Positions 1 to 10,836 of a DNA stretch of 13,971 bases are shown here, in pieces. The notes beneath the pieces were generated by a model. It did not search any database and was not told where the DNA came from. It worked only from the letters and a program-made list of their open reading frames with translations. A program made the translations under genes and the position numbers. Where the stretch lies: positions 1 to 13,971 of the forward strand of contig CAYXZX010000066.1 in NCBI GenBank assembly GCA_964469455.1, given 5' to 3'. The DNA comes from Fen-999 sp964469455. GTDB taxonomy: Bacteria; Pseudomonadota; Gammaproteobacteria; Burkholderiales; Rhodocyclaceae. Position 1 is the first letter of the stretch. Each line of letters opens with the position of its first letter.

Positions 1-1262
1 AGGGTCTCGCAATGCGCAAGAATGGCAACGTCATCTGGATTGCGCCGGGTGACGAACTGGCGGCACGCGAGAAACTCGAATTGGAATCGAAACAGGCGAT
101 TGCCGAACTGGAGCCGGTACGGACCGAGAGCTTTCAGTTGAATTATCAGAAGGCGGATGTCGTCGAGAAGATGTTGCGGGGTATCAGCACGGTCAGCGGC
201 GCGAGCGGTGGTGGGGCCGGAGCCTCCGCCTCGGCAATGCCGACAGCGGCGACCGCCAAGTTGCCAGCACGCATCCTGTCCGATCGCGGTAGCGCCATCT
301 TCGACCAACGTACCAACAAGCTGTTTGTTACCGACACGCCGACCAAGTTGGGCGAGATCCGCCGCCTGATCACCGAGATCGATGTCCCTGTGCGGCAGGT
401 ATTGATCGAGGCTCGGATCGTCGAGGCCGACAACACCTTCTCGAAGTCACTGGGTGCGCGTCTGGGCATCAGTGATGCAAAGGGATTGGCCATGGGGGGG
501 CACTCGCTGGGCAACATGCGCTGGGGAGTTGCTGGCTCCACGTCCGATACGAACCGACTGATGCCGTGGGGTACCTACGTGCCGACCGGCCGCATTACCG
601 ACATCTCGGATGACGGCAAGGTTACGTTCGACATGGCGTCACCGAAAACGTCGGTGGTTTATCAGGATCAGCAGATCGTAAACCTTGCCGCGACTAATCC
701 GGCCGGCCAGTTTGCCCTGTCCTTGTTCAACCGGAACCTGTCACAGATTCTGACGCTGGAAATTTCCGCCATGGAGGCTGACGGCAAGGGCAAGACGATT
801 TCGAGCCCACGCGTCCTGACCGCCGACCAGAAGGAAGCTACTATCGAGGACGGGCAGGAATTGCCATACTGGTCAGCAAGCAGTTCGGGGGCCACTACCG
901 TCGCCTACCGGAAGGCAGTCCTGTCGCTCAACGTGACGCCGCACATCACTCCCGATGGCAAGGTTCTCATGAGCCTGAAGGTGAACAAGGACAACGTCAA
1001 TCCTTCCTTGTCTACATCCTATGGCTTGGCCATCGATACGAAGAATGTCAAGACCGACGTGCTGGTCGAGAACGGCGGCACGGTGGTCATAGGTGGCATC
1101 TACGTCCAGGAAGAGCGGAATACGGTGACGCGCGTGCCGTTGCTGGGCGACGTTCCGGTGCTCGGATATTTGTTCCGCAAGACCGACAAGACCGACAACC
1201 GCCGCGAATTGCTCGTCTTCGTTACGCCCAAGATTGTTGCGGATACCTTGTCGCTGCGCTGA
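1..1262 (+). CDS. pilQ: Type IV pilus secretin PilQ, C-terminal part (5' end outside window)
   Basis: PilQ forms the outer-membrane ring through which the type IV pilus is extruded and retracted. The reading frame is already open at base 3, so the first ATG at 12 is internal and the gene is cut by the window edge. The visible 419 residues are the end of an N0-like domain (motif IWIAPGDEL), an N1-type domain (about residues 40-125 counting from the ATG at 12) containing a Gly/Ala/Ser-rich loop, and the secretin domain starting near VLIEARIVEA. Secretin hallmarks follow: a VTPHITPDG strand, VLVENGGTVVIGGIY, the VPLLGDVPVLGYLFR signature and the terminal ELLVFVTPKIV. The following aroK-aroB pair is the usual neighbour of pilQ in proteobacteria and argues for PilQ over a type II secretion GspD or HofQ. 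The gene ends in TGA and is followed by its own terminator. Confidence 0.93.
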   Translation, partial: GLAMRKNGNVIWIAPGDELAAREKLELESKQAIAELEPVRTESFQLNYQKADVVEKMLRGISTVSGASGGGAGASASAMPTAATAKLPARILSDRGSAIFDQRTNKLFVTDTPTKLGEIRRLITEIDVPVRQVLIEARIVEADNTFSKSLGARLGISDAKGLAMGGHSLGNMRWGVAGSTSDTNRLMPWGTYVPTGRITDISDDGKVTFDMASPKTSVVYQDQQIVNLAATNPAGQFALSLFNRNLSQILTLEISAMEADGKGKTISSPRVLTADQKEATIEDGQELPYWSASSSGATTVAYRKAVLSLNVTPHITPDGKVLMSLKVNKDNVNPSLSTSYGLAIDTKNVKTDVLVENGGTVVIGGIYVQEERNTVTRVPLLGDVPVLGYLFRKTDKTDNRRELLVFVTPKIVADTLSLR

Positions 1263-1283
1263 TAGGTCGTTCAGTGCGATGGG

Positions 1284-1310
1284 GGGCCGGCTTTGCCGGC
1301 CCTTTATTGT
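1284..1310 (+). terminator. Intrinsic terminator after pilQ
   Basis: A perfect 8-bp GC-rich stem (GGGCCGGC at 1284-1291 with GCCGGCCC at 1295-1302) closes a TTT loop and is followed at once by the T-rich stretch TTTATTGT. It lies 21 nt after the pilQ stop codon and ends 19 nt before the aroK start, so aroK probably needs its own promoter. Confidence 0.85.
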
Positions 1311-1314
1311 CGAC

Positions 1315-1323
1315 TGTTAGAAT
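1315..1323 (+). promoter_or_regulatory. Candidate extended -10 promoter for aroK-aroB
   Basis: TGTTAGAAT matches the extended -10 form TGnTATAAT at every position except one (G for T in the hexamer). It follows the pilQ terminator directly. No convincing -35 hexamer exists at 17 nt upstream, because that position falls in the terminator stem, but extended -10 promoters can do without one. The expected transcription start, about 7 nt past the hexamer, coincides with the GTG start codon of aroK. This is an inference from motif and position only. Confidence 0.45.
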
Positions 1324-1329
1324 CCGGCC

Positions 1330-1866
1330 GTGATTTGTGAAGCCGATGGCAGTTCCGCCAATATCTATCTGGTTGGCCTCATGGGCGCGGGCAAGACTAC
1401 GGTCGGGCGCCAACTGGCCAGGCGGTTGCATCGTCGTTTCGTTGACAGCGACCAGGAAATCGAGGCCCGCACGGGCGTGCGAATTCCGCTGATCTTCGAT
1501 ATCGAGGGCGAGGCGGGGTTTCGCAGGCGTGAAAGCCAAGTGCTGGCTGAACTGGTCAGGGAACCGAATCTGGTGATGGCGACTGGCGGCGGCGCGGTGC
1601 TGGCTGCCGAGAATCGGCGGTGTCTCCGCGACAACGGGATCGTGGTGTATCTATGCGCGCCACCGGAGGTGCTTTACCAGCGCACTCGCCATGATCGCAA
1701 TCGGCCCTTGCTGCAGGTGGCCGATCCTCTATCCAGGCTCAAGATGCTGTTTGCGGAGCGCGATCCGCTCTATCGGGAGGTTGCGCACTTGGTCGTCGAC
1801 AGCAAGGAAGGCGCTGCCGGCGTTTTGGTCCAGCGCATAGAGAGAGAGTTGAAGCAGCGATGCTGA
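1330..1866 (+). CDS. aroK: Shikimate kinase
   Basis: Cytoplasmic enzyme that phosphorylates shikimate with ATP to shikimate-3-phosphate, the fifth step of the shikimate pathway. At 178 residues it has the normal family length. Visible features are the Walker A loop GLMGAGKTT (residues 16-24), the shikimate-binding DSD near residues 39-41, the REE-equivalent RRRE (65-68), the TGGGAV motif (85-90) and the lid segment ending in RPLL (125-128). The start is GTG at 1330: an in-frame TAG lies at 1318-1320 and no alternative start codon is available before the P-loop, so the start is well constrained although no Shine-Dalgarno sequence precedes it. The 3' end overlaps aroB by 7 nt, indicating translational coupling. 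Paralogue AroL is less likely given the pilQ-aroK-aroB order. Confidence 0.95.
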   Translation: MICEADGSSANIYLVGLMGAGKTTVGRQLARRLHRRFVDSDQEIEARTGVRIPLIFDIEGEAGFRRRESQVLAELVREPNLVMATGGGAVLAAENRRCLRDNGIVVYLCAPPEVLYQRTRHDRNRPLLQVADPLSRLKMLFAERDPLYREVAHLVVDSKEGAAGVLVQRIERELKQRC

Positions 1867-2951
1867 CATTGAATGTCGCCCTCGGGGAGCGGCAGTATCC
1901 GATATTCATCGGTTCCGGATTGCTCGGGCGGGCCGAGTTGGTGGCATCTGAGCTTTCCACGCCAAGAGTAGCCATCGTCAGCAACGAAATGGTCGCCCCG
2001 CTCTATCTTGCTCGACTGGCCGGGCCGTTACGAGCCGCGGGCTTACGGGTTACGGAAGTCATTTTGCCCGATGGCGAATCGAGCAAGAACTGGCAAACGC
2101 TCAATCGGATTTTCGATGTGCTGCTGGCCGATCGCTGTGACCGCGCCACCACCATCGTGGCCCTGGGTGGAGGCGTCGTCGGCGACCTCGCCGGATTTGC
2201 CGCGGCGACCTACCAGCGTGGCGTCCCGTTCATCCAGGTGCCTACGACCTTGCTGGCGCAGGTGGATTCCTCGGTCGGTGGCAAGACCGGCATCAACCAT
2301 CCGCGTGGCAAGAACATGATCGGCGCCTTCTGGCAACCGCGCCTGGTGCTTGCCGATACCGATACGCTGGCTACCTTGCCGAACCGGGAGCTTTCAGCCG
2401 GCATGGCAGAGGTCATCAAGTACGGCCTGATTCGCGATCTGCCTTTTCTCGAGTGGCTGGAAAATAATGTCGATCGACTCATGGCCCGGGATCCGGAGGC
2501 GCTGTCGTTTGCCATCGAGCGCTCATGTGCCAACAAGGCTGAGGTGGTTGCCGGCGACGAACGCGAAACGGCGAAGGAGGGCGGTCGTGCCCTGTTGAAT
2601 CTCGGCCACACGTTTGGCCATGCCATCGAGACCGGCGTCGGCTACGGTGAATGGCTTCATGGCGAGGCGGTCGCCGCTGGGACGGTGATGGCCGCGGAAC
2701 TCTCAAGGCGACTGGGCTGGTTGACCACACCCGATGTCGATCGCGTCCGTAATCTCCTGGTCCGTGCCGGACTGCCGGTGACCGGTGCCCCGCTGGCGGT
2801 GGCGCGGTACCTCGATCTCATGGGCCACGACAAGAAAGTAGTTGCGGGGCACCTTCGTTTGGTGCTGCTGAAGCGACTGGGCGAGGCCTGTACTTACGGC
2901 GATGCTCCTCCGGAGTTCGTCCGAGCCGCGATCGAAGCCTGTCGCGCCTGA
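1860..2951 (+). CDS. aroB: 3-dehydroquinate synthase
   Basis: Cytoplasmic NAD- and divalent-metal-dependent enzyme that cyclises DAHP to 3-dehydroquinate, the second step of the shikimate pathway. The protein has 363 residues, typical for the family. Motifs in order are DGESSK (71-76, substrate/NAD side), GGGVVGDLAG (103-112, dinucleotide binding), PTTLLAQVDSSVGGKTG (128-144), GMAEVIK with E184, LGHTFGHAIE with H250, and WLHGEA with H267. E184, H250 and H267 correspond to the three metal ligands of the family. DKK (about 325-327) near the C-terminus is also typical. The ATG at 1860 lies inside the end of aroK, so translation is probably coupled; a purine-rich stretch (GAGAGAG) lies about 10 nt upstream. 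No terminator is evident after the TGA. Confidence 0.96.
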   Translation: MLTLNVALGERQYPIFIGSGLLGRAELVASELSTPRVAIVSNEMVAPLYLARLAGPLRAAGLRVTEVILPDGESSKNWQTLNRIFDVLLADRCDRATTIVALGGGVVGDLAGFAAATYQRGVPFIQVPTTLLAQVDSSVGGKTGINHPRGKNMIGAFWQPRLVLADTDTLATLPNRELSAGMAEVIKYGLIRDLPFLEWLENNVDRLMARDPEALSFAIERSCANKAEVVAGDERETAKEGGRALLNLGHTFGHAIETGVGYGEWLHGEAVAAGTVMAAELSRRLGWLTTPDVDRVRNLLVRAGLPVTGAPLAVARYLDLMGHDKKVVAGHLRLVLLKRLGEACTYGDAPPEFVRAAIEACRA

Positions 2952-2980
2952 CCCGGCGCTTCACGAAGGCTGACTTTCCG

Positions 2981-2992
2981 AATTGGCCAATT
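2981..2992. promoter_or_regulatory. Perfect 12-bp palindrome upstream of gdhA (possible operator)
   Basis: AATTGGCCAATT is a perfect palindrome in the aroB-gdhA gap. Its ATTGG/CCAAT arms recur in the dyad at 3037-3064, whose centre is 64 bp away, close to six helical turns. If the TAGAAT at 3012 is the -10 element, this palindrome is centred near -37. The binding protein, if any, is unknown. Confidence 0.35.
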
Positions 2993-3011
2993 TATGCCTT
3001 GATTTAGGGCA

Positions 3012-3017
3012 TAGAAT
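3012..3017 (+). promoter_or_regulatory. Weak candidate -10 element for gdhA
   Basis: TAGAAT is the best sigma70-like -10 hexamer in the gap and is identical to the one before aroK. No good -35 hexamer lies 16-18 nt upstream (AATTTA is there), so the promoter would need an activator. It overlaps the right arm of a small inverted repeat (TATGCC 2993-2998, GGCATA 3008-3013). The predicted leader would be about 70 nt. Confidence 0.3.
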
Positions 3018-3029
3018 CATGCGCCAACG

Positions 3030-3064
3030 TGGTGCCGCACCAATCATTGAGCTCGAATTGGTGC
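3030..3064. promoter_or_regulatory. TGGTGC/GCACCA repeat cluster before gdhA (possible regulator site or leader hairpin)
   Basis: TGGTGC occurs at 3030-3035, its complement GCACCA at 3037-3042, and TGGTGC again at 3059-3064. The first two form a 13-bp palindrome around C3036. The second and third extend to an 8-bp inverted repeat, GCACCAAT (3037-3044) and ATTGGTGC (3057-3064), with a 12-nt spacer. GCACCA/TGGTGC is the half-site of the nitrogen regulator NtrC, but the canonical site has only 3 nt between the hexamers (16 nt here), so the assignment is tentative. In RNA the 8-bp pair could form a hairpin ahead of the ribosome-binding site. Confidence 0.35.
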
Positions 3065-3096
3065 ATCAGAATTTTAAAACTGACTGGGAGTGAAAA

Positions 3097-4437
3097 ATGA
3101 AATACAAGAATCTGTCGGCCTTCATGGACTACGTCCGTGCGCGCGACCCGAATCAGCCCGAGTTCCTCCAAGCGGTGCAGGAGGTCATGGGCAGCCTGTG
3201 GAATTTCGTCTCCGCCAATCCACAATATGCGGAGCCGGGTCTTCTGGAGCGACTGGTCGAACCCGAACGCGCCATTCAGTTTCGCGTTGCCTGGGTCGAC
3301 GATCGCGGTGAAGCTCAGGTCAACCGCGCATTTCGCGTACAACACAGTTCGGCCATCGGGCCTTTCAAGGGGGGCATGCGCTTTCACCCTTCCGTCAATC
3401 TCTCGATCCTGAAGTTCCTTGCCTTCGAGCAAACCTTCAAGAACGCACTGACCACGCTGCCGATGGGCGGTGGCAAAGGCGGTTCGGATTTCGATCCGAA
3501 AGGCAAGAGCCGGGGCGAGGTGATGCGCTTTTGCCAGGCGCTGATGATTGAACTTTACAGACATCTCGGACCGGACACCGATGTTCCCGCCGGGGATATC
3601 GGTGTGGGCGGCCGCGAAGTCGGCTTCATGGCCGGCATGATGAAGAAACTGTCCAACAATGCCGCCTGCGTCTTCACGGGCAAGGGCATGTCTTTCGGCG
3701 GTAGCCTGATTCGCCCCGAGGCGACCGGCTATGGTGTCGTGTACTTCGTCCAGGAAATGCTGGCGCGCAAGGGCATGTCGTTCGACGGCATGCGCGTGTC
3801 GGTATCGGGGTCGGGCAATGTGTCGCAATACACCATCGAGAAGGTCATCGATTTGGGTGGCAAAGTGGTTACTTGCTCCGACTCGGACGGTACGGTTATC
3901 GATGAGGCCGGTTTCACACGGGAAAAGCTGGAAGCCCTCATGGATATCAAGAACAACCGGTATGGCCGGGTTTCCGAGTACGCCAAGCAATTCAACCTGA
4001 AGTTCGTGCCAGGCATCAATCCTTGGCACGTGCCGGTAGACATTGCGCTGCCAAGCGCGACGCAGAACGAGATCGATGGCAATGATGCTCGGGAACTGGT
4101 CAAGAATGGCGTCAAGTGCGTTGCCGAGGGCGCCAACATGCCGTCGACACTGGAGGCGGTGGACGTTTTTCTGGGCGCTCGCATCCTCTATGCCCCGGGC
4201 AAGGCATCCAACGCCGGGGGCGTGGCCACTTCCGGCCTCGAGATGACACAGAATGCCCAGCGCCTGCCCTGGTCGCGCGAACAGGTTGACGCTCAACTGC
4301 ACCGCATCATGAAGGACATACACGCCAACTGCGTGCAGCATGGCGAGAAGGATGGTTTCGTGAATTACGTCAATGGCGCCAACATCGCTGGATTCGTCAA
4401 GGTGGCCGATGCAATGATGTCCCAAGGCACCTATTAG
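3097..4437 (+). CDS. gdhA: NADP-type glutamate dehydrogenase
   Basis: Cytoplasmic hexameric enzyme that aminates 2-oxoglutarate with ammonium to glutamate. The 446-residue length and N-terminal layout match the small (about 50 kDa) E. coli GdhA class. Visible motifs are GPFKGGMRFHP (88-98, with substrate lysine K91), LPMGGGKGGSDFDP (121-134, catalytic lysine K127), PAGDIGVGGREVG (164-176, with D167), ATGYGVVYF (209-217), the Rossmann stretch VSGSGNVSQY (236-245) and NAGGVATSGLEMTQN near the C-terminus. NADP preference is inferred from the subfamily. The ATG at 3097 has a strong GGGAG Shine-Dalgarno (3086-3090) 6 nt upstream. It stands as a single gene between aroB and gltB, with its own upstream region, next to the competing GOGAT pathway genes. 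Base composition resembles its neighbours. Confidence 0.95.
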   Translation: MKYKNLSAFMDYVRARDPNQPEFLQAVQEVMGSLWNFVSANPQYAEPGLLERLVEPERAIQFRVAWVDDRGEAQVNRAFRVQHSSAIGPFKGGMRFHPSVNLSILKFLAFEQTFKNALTTLPMGGGKGGSDFDPKGKSRGEVMRFCQALMIELYRHLGPDTDVPAGDIGVGGREVGFMAGMMKKLSNNAACVFTGKGMSFGGSLIRPEATGYGVVYFVQEMLARKGMSFDGMRVSVSGSGNVSQYTIEKVIDLGGKVVTCSDSDGTVIDEAGFTREKLEALMDIKNNRYGRVSEYAKQFNLKFVPGINPWHVPVDIALPSATQNEIDGNDARELVKNGVKCVAEGANMPSTLEAVDVFLGARILYAPGKASNAGGVATSGLEMTQNAQRLPWSREQVDAQLHRIMKDIHANCVQHGEKDGFVNYVNGANIAGFVKVADAMMSQGTY

Positions 4438-4448
4438 ACGTTTGCCCG

Positions 4449-4477
4449 AGGGCGCTCCTGCTGCGCGGGAGCGCCTT
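4449..4477 (+). terminator. GC-rich hairpin after gdhA, weak or atypical terminator
   Basis: GGCGCTCC (4451-4458) pairs with GGAGCGCC (4468-4475) around a 9-nt loop; one G-T and one A-T pair extend the stem outward to 4449-4477. It starts 12 nt after the gdhA stop. Only two T residues follow, so it lacks the U-tract of a classical intrinsic terminator and may act as a 3'-end stabiliser or a pause hairpin. Confidence 0.45.
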
Positions 4478-4504
4478 GAAGGGCGTGGCGAATCTCGGTA
4501 TATT
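4476..4504 (+). promoter_or_regulatory. Sigma70-type promoter of gltBD
   Basis: TTGAAG (4476-4481) and TATATT (4499-4504) are separated by exactly 17 nt and match the -35 and -10 consensus at 4/6 and 5/6 positions. The predicted start near 4511 gives a leader of about 126 nt before gltB. The -35 hexamer abuts the foot of the gdhA 3' hairpin. This is the best complete promoter I see in the window, predicted by motif alone. Confidence 0.55.
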
Positions 4505-4535
4505 TCAAGGTTCGCCCGAAATGGTCAGCTCGAGA

Positions 4536-4561
4536 GTTCGGCGCGTTTCGACGCGCCGAAC
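4536..4561 (+). other. Stable stem-loop in the gltB leader
   Basis: An 11-bp perfect inverted repeat (GTTCGGCGCGT at 4536-4546 with ACGCGCCGAAC at 4551-4561) closes a TTCG tetraloop. It lies within the predicted gltB 5' untranslated region, roughly +25 to +50 from the predicted start. No T-tract follows on either strand, so it is not a plain intrinsic terminator. A leader regulatory structure, an RNA stabiliser or a protein site in DNA are all possible. Confidence 0.5.
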
Positions 4562-4624
4562 CGCTTTGGGTCCCGCCATTTCCCGTGCCGGGGCGCTGCC
4601 AGGCCGGGCGGCTGGCCAACATCA

Positions 4625-4630
4625 AAGGAA
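4625..4630 (+). promoter_or_regulatory. Shine-Dalgarno that fixes the gltB start
   Basis: AAGGAA lies 6 nt before ATG 4637. The gltB frame is open upstream as far as 4442, so this site and the lack of any other start codon downstream of the predicted transcription start decide the start. Confidence 0.75.
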
Positions 4631-4636
4631 ACGCCA

Positions 4637-9267
<4,631 letters not shown>

Positions 9268-9268
<1 letters not shown>

Positions 9269-10740
9269 TGGGCAAGCCTACTGGATTCCTAGAGTTCGAG
9301 CGACTTTCCGAACCGTATGCACCCGTAGCTGAGCGGCTCGGACATTACAAGGAATTTGTCGGGCACCTGTCCGACGACGAGGCGAAGGTTCAGGGCGCGC
9401 GCTGCATGGATTGTGGCATTCCGTTCTGCAACAACGGCTGCCCAATCAACAACAACATCCCGGACTTCAATGATGCGGTTTATCGCGGCAACTGGCGCGA
9501 GGCGATCGAGATTCTGCACTCGACGAACAACTTCCCGGAGATGACGGGACGCATCTGCCCAGCGCCGTGCGAGGCTGCCTGCACGCTCGGCATCAACGCC
9601 GAACCGGTGGGCATCAAGTCGCTCGAGCATGCCATCATCGACAAGGCCGGCGAGAACGGCTGGGTGGTGCCGATGGTCGCCACGGTCAAGACCGGCAGGA
9701 AAGTTGCCGTCGTCGGTTCCGGACCGGCCGGGCTAGCCTGCGCGCAGCAACTCGCGCGCGCCGGCCATGACGTCACCGTGTTCGAGAAGAATGAACAGGT
9801 GGGCGGCTTGCTGCGCTTCGGCATTCCCGACTTCAAGCTCGACAAGCGCCTTATTGATTGGCGGGCGGCACAACTGCAGGCCGAGGGCGTCAGGTTTGTC
9901 ACCAAGACGATGATTGGCACCGATCTGCCTGGAGGTGTCGCCAGCGATGCGGTCAAGGTGATTGCACCCGGCAGGCTGATGAAGGATTTCGATGCCATCG
10001 TACTGGCGGGTGGTTCCGAGACGCCGCGTGACCTGCCGATTCCCGGGCGCGAACTCAAAGGCGTGCACTACGCGCTGGAGTTCCTGATTCCGCAGAACAA
10101 GGAGGTGGGTGGTGGCCGCAAGAACGCCATTTCAGCGGCGGGAAAGCATGTGGTGGTAATTGGCGGCGGTGATACCGGCTCGGATTGTGTCGGCACCTCC
10201 AATCGCCACGGCGCGGCCAGCGTCACACAATTCGAACTTCTGCCCAGGCCGCCCGAATGCGAGAACAAGCCGCTGGTCTGGCCCTACTGGCCGACCAAGT
10301 TCCGCACCTCCTCATCGCACGACGAAGGCTGCCAGCGCGACTGGTCGATTGCCACCAAGGAGTTCATCGGTGGTGACGGAGAAATGACGGGCAAGCTCCG
10401 GTCACTCAAGTGCGTCCGCCTCGACTGGCAGGGCGGCAAGATGACCGAGATTCCGGGCAGCGAGTTCGAGATCAAGGCTGACCTGGTTTTCTTGGCCATG
10501 GGCTTTACCAGCCCGGTGGCCTCGGTGCTCGATGGTTTCGGTGTCGCCAAGGATGCACGCGGCAACGCGAGCGCGACAACTGACGGCACCGGCAGCTATG
10601 CGACCAGCGTCGGGAAGGTCTTTGCTGCCGGCGACATGCGGCGCGGGCAATCCTTGGTGGTCTGGGCGATTCGCGAAGGCCGCCAGTGTGCGCGCGCGGT
10701 GGACGAATTCCTGATGGGGCGTTCGTTGTTGCCGCGCTGA
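9268..10740 (+). CDS. gltD: Glutamate synthase (NADPH), small beta subunit
   Basis: The beta subunit oxidises NADPH through FAD and passes electrons via [4Fe-4S] clusters to GltB. The product has 490 residues. An N-terminal ferredoxin-like region has Cys46, Cys49, Cys54 and Cys58, with a second group Cys97, Cys101 and Cys105, the usual two-cluster arrangement. Next come the FAD motif VVGSGPAGLA (148-157), VGGLLRFGIP (178-187), the NADPH motif VVIGGGDTG (296-304) and the C-terminal FAAGD (452-456) that closes the FAD site. ATG 9268 is chosen as start: it overlaps the gltB stop by one base and has AAAGG 7 nt upstream. A GTG at 9265 would add one residue and cannot be excluded. The gene is followed by a strong terminator. 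Confidence 0.96.
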
Positions 10741-10756
10741 AGACGCGAGCGATGGA

Positions 10757-10790
10757 CGAAAACGCCGGTGACAAACCGGCGTTTTCGTTT
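10757..10790 (+). terminator. Intrinsic terminator after gltD
   Basis: A 13-bp perfect stem (10757-10769 with 10775-10787) closes a GACAA loop and ends in TTTTCGTTT. The left arm contains a run of four A residues opposite the T run, so it could also work on the minus strand. It starts 17 nt after the gltD stop and separates gltBD from glmUS. Confidence 0.88.
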
Positions 10791-10836
10791 GGCATGTACC
10801 ATTAATATCGACCCACAGCAGCCGTTAAGGAATCTG

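Noticed and set aside
2983..2998. Sigma54-like TTGGCC...TGCC upstream of gdhA
   Set aside because: The GG and GC elements are 11 nt apart instead of the strictly required 12, and the -24 box lacks the usual CAC. It overlaps the palindrome and is probably chance.
3004..4425. 473-codon open frame on the minus strand covering gdhA
   Set aside because: Same codon-bias shadow effect; no family motifs, and GdhA on the plus strand is unambiguous.
4442..4636. 65-codon in-frame upstream extension of gltB
   Set aside because: It would translate the hairpin, promoter and leader stem-loop. No ATG, GTG or TTG in frame follows the predicted transcription start before 4637, and the 4637 start has a good Shine-Dalgarno and gives a normal short propeptide before Cys19.
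10789..10808. TTGGCA and TAATAT as a promoter for glmU
   Set aside because: The hexamers are only 8 nt apart, no -10 lies 16-18 nt after TTGGCA, and nothing -35-like lies at the right distance before TAATAT.
10768..10836. In-frame upstream extension of glmU beginning at a GTG inside the gltD terminator
   Set aside because: The start would lie in the terminator stem-loop; the ATG at 10837 has TAAGGA and matches the conserved GlmU N-terminus.
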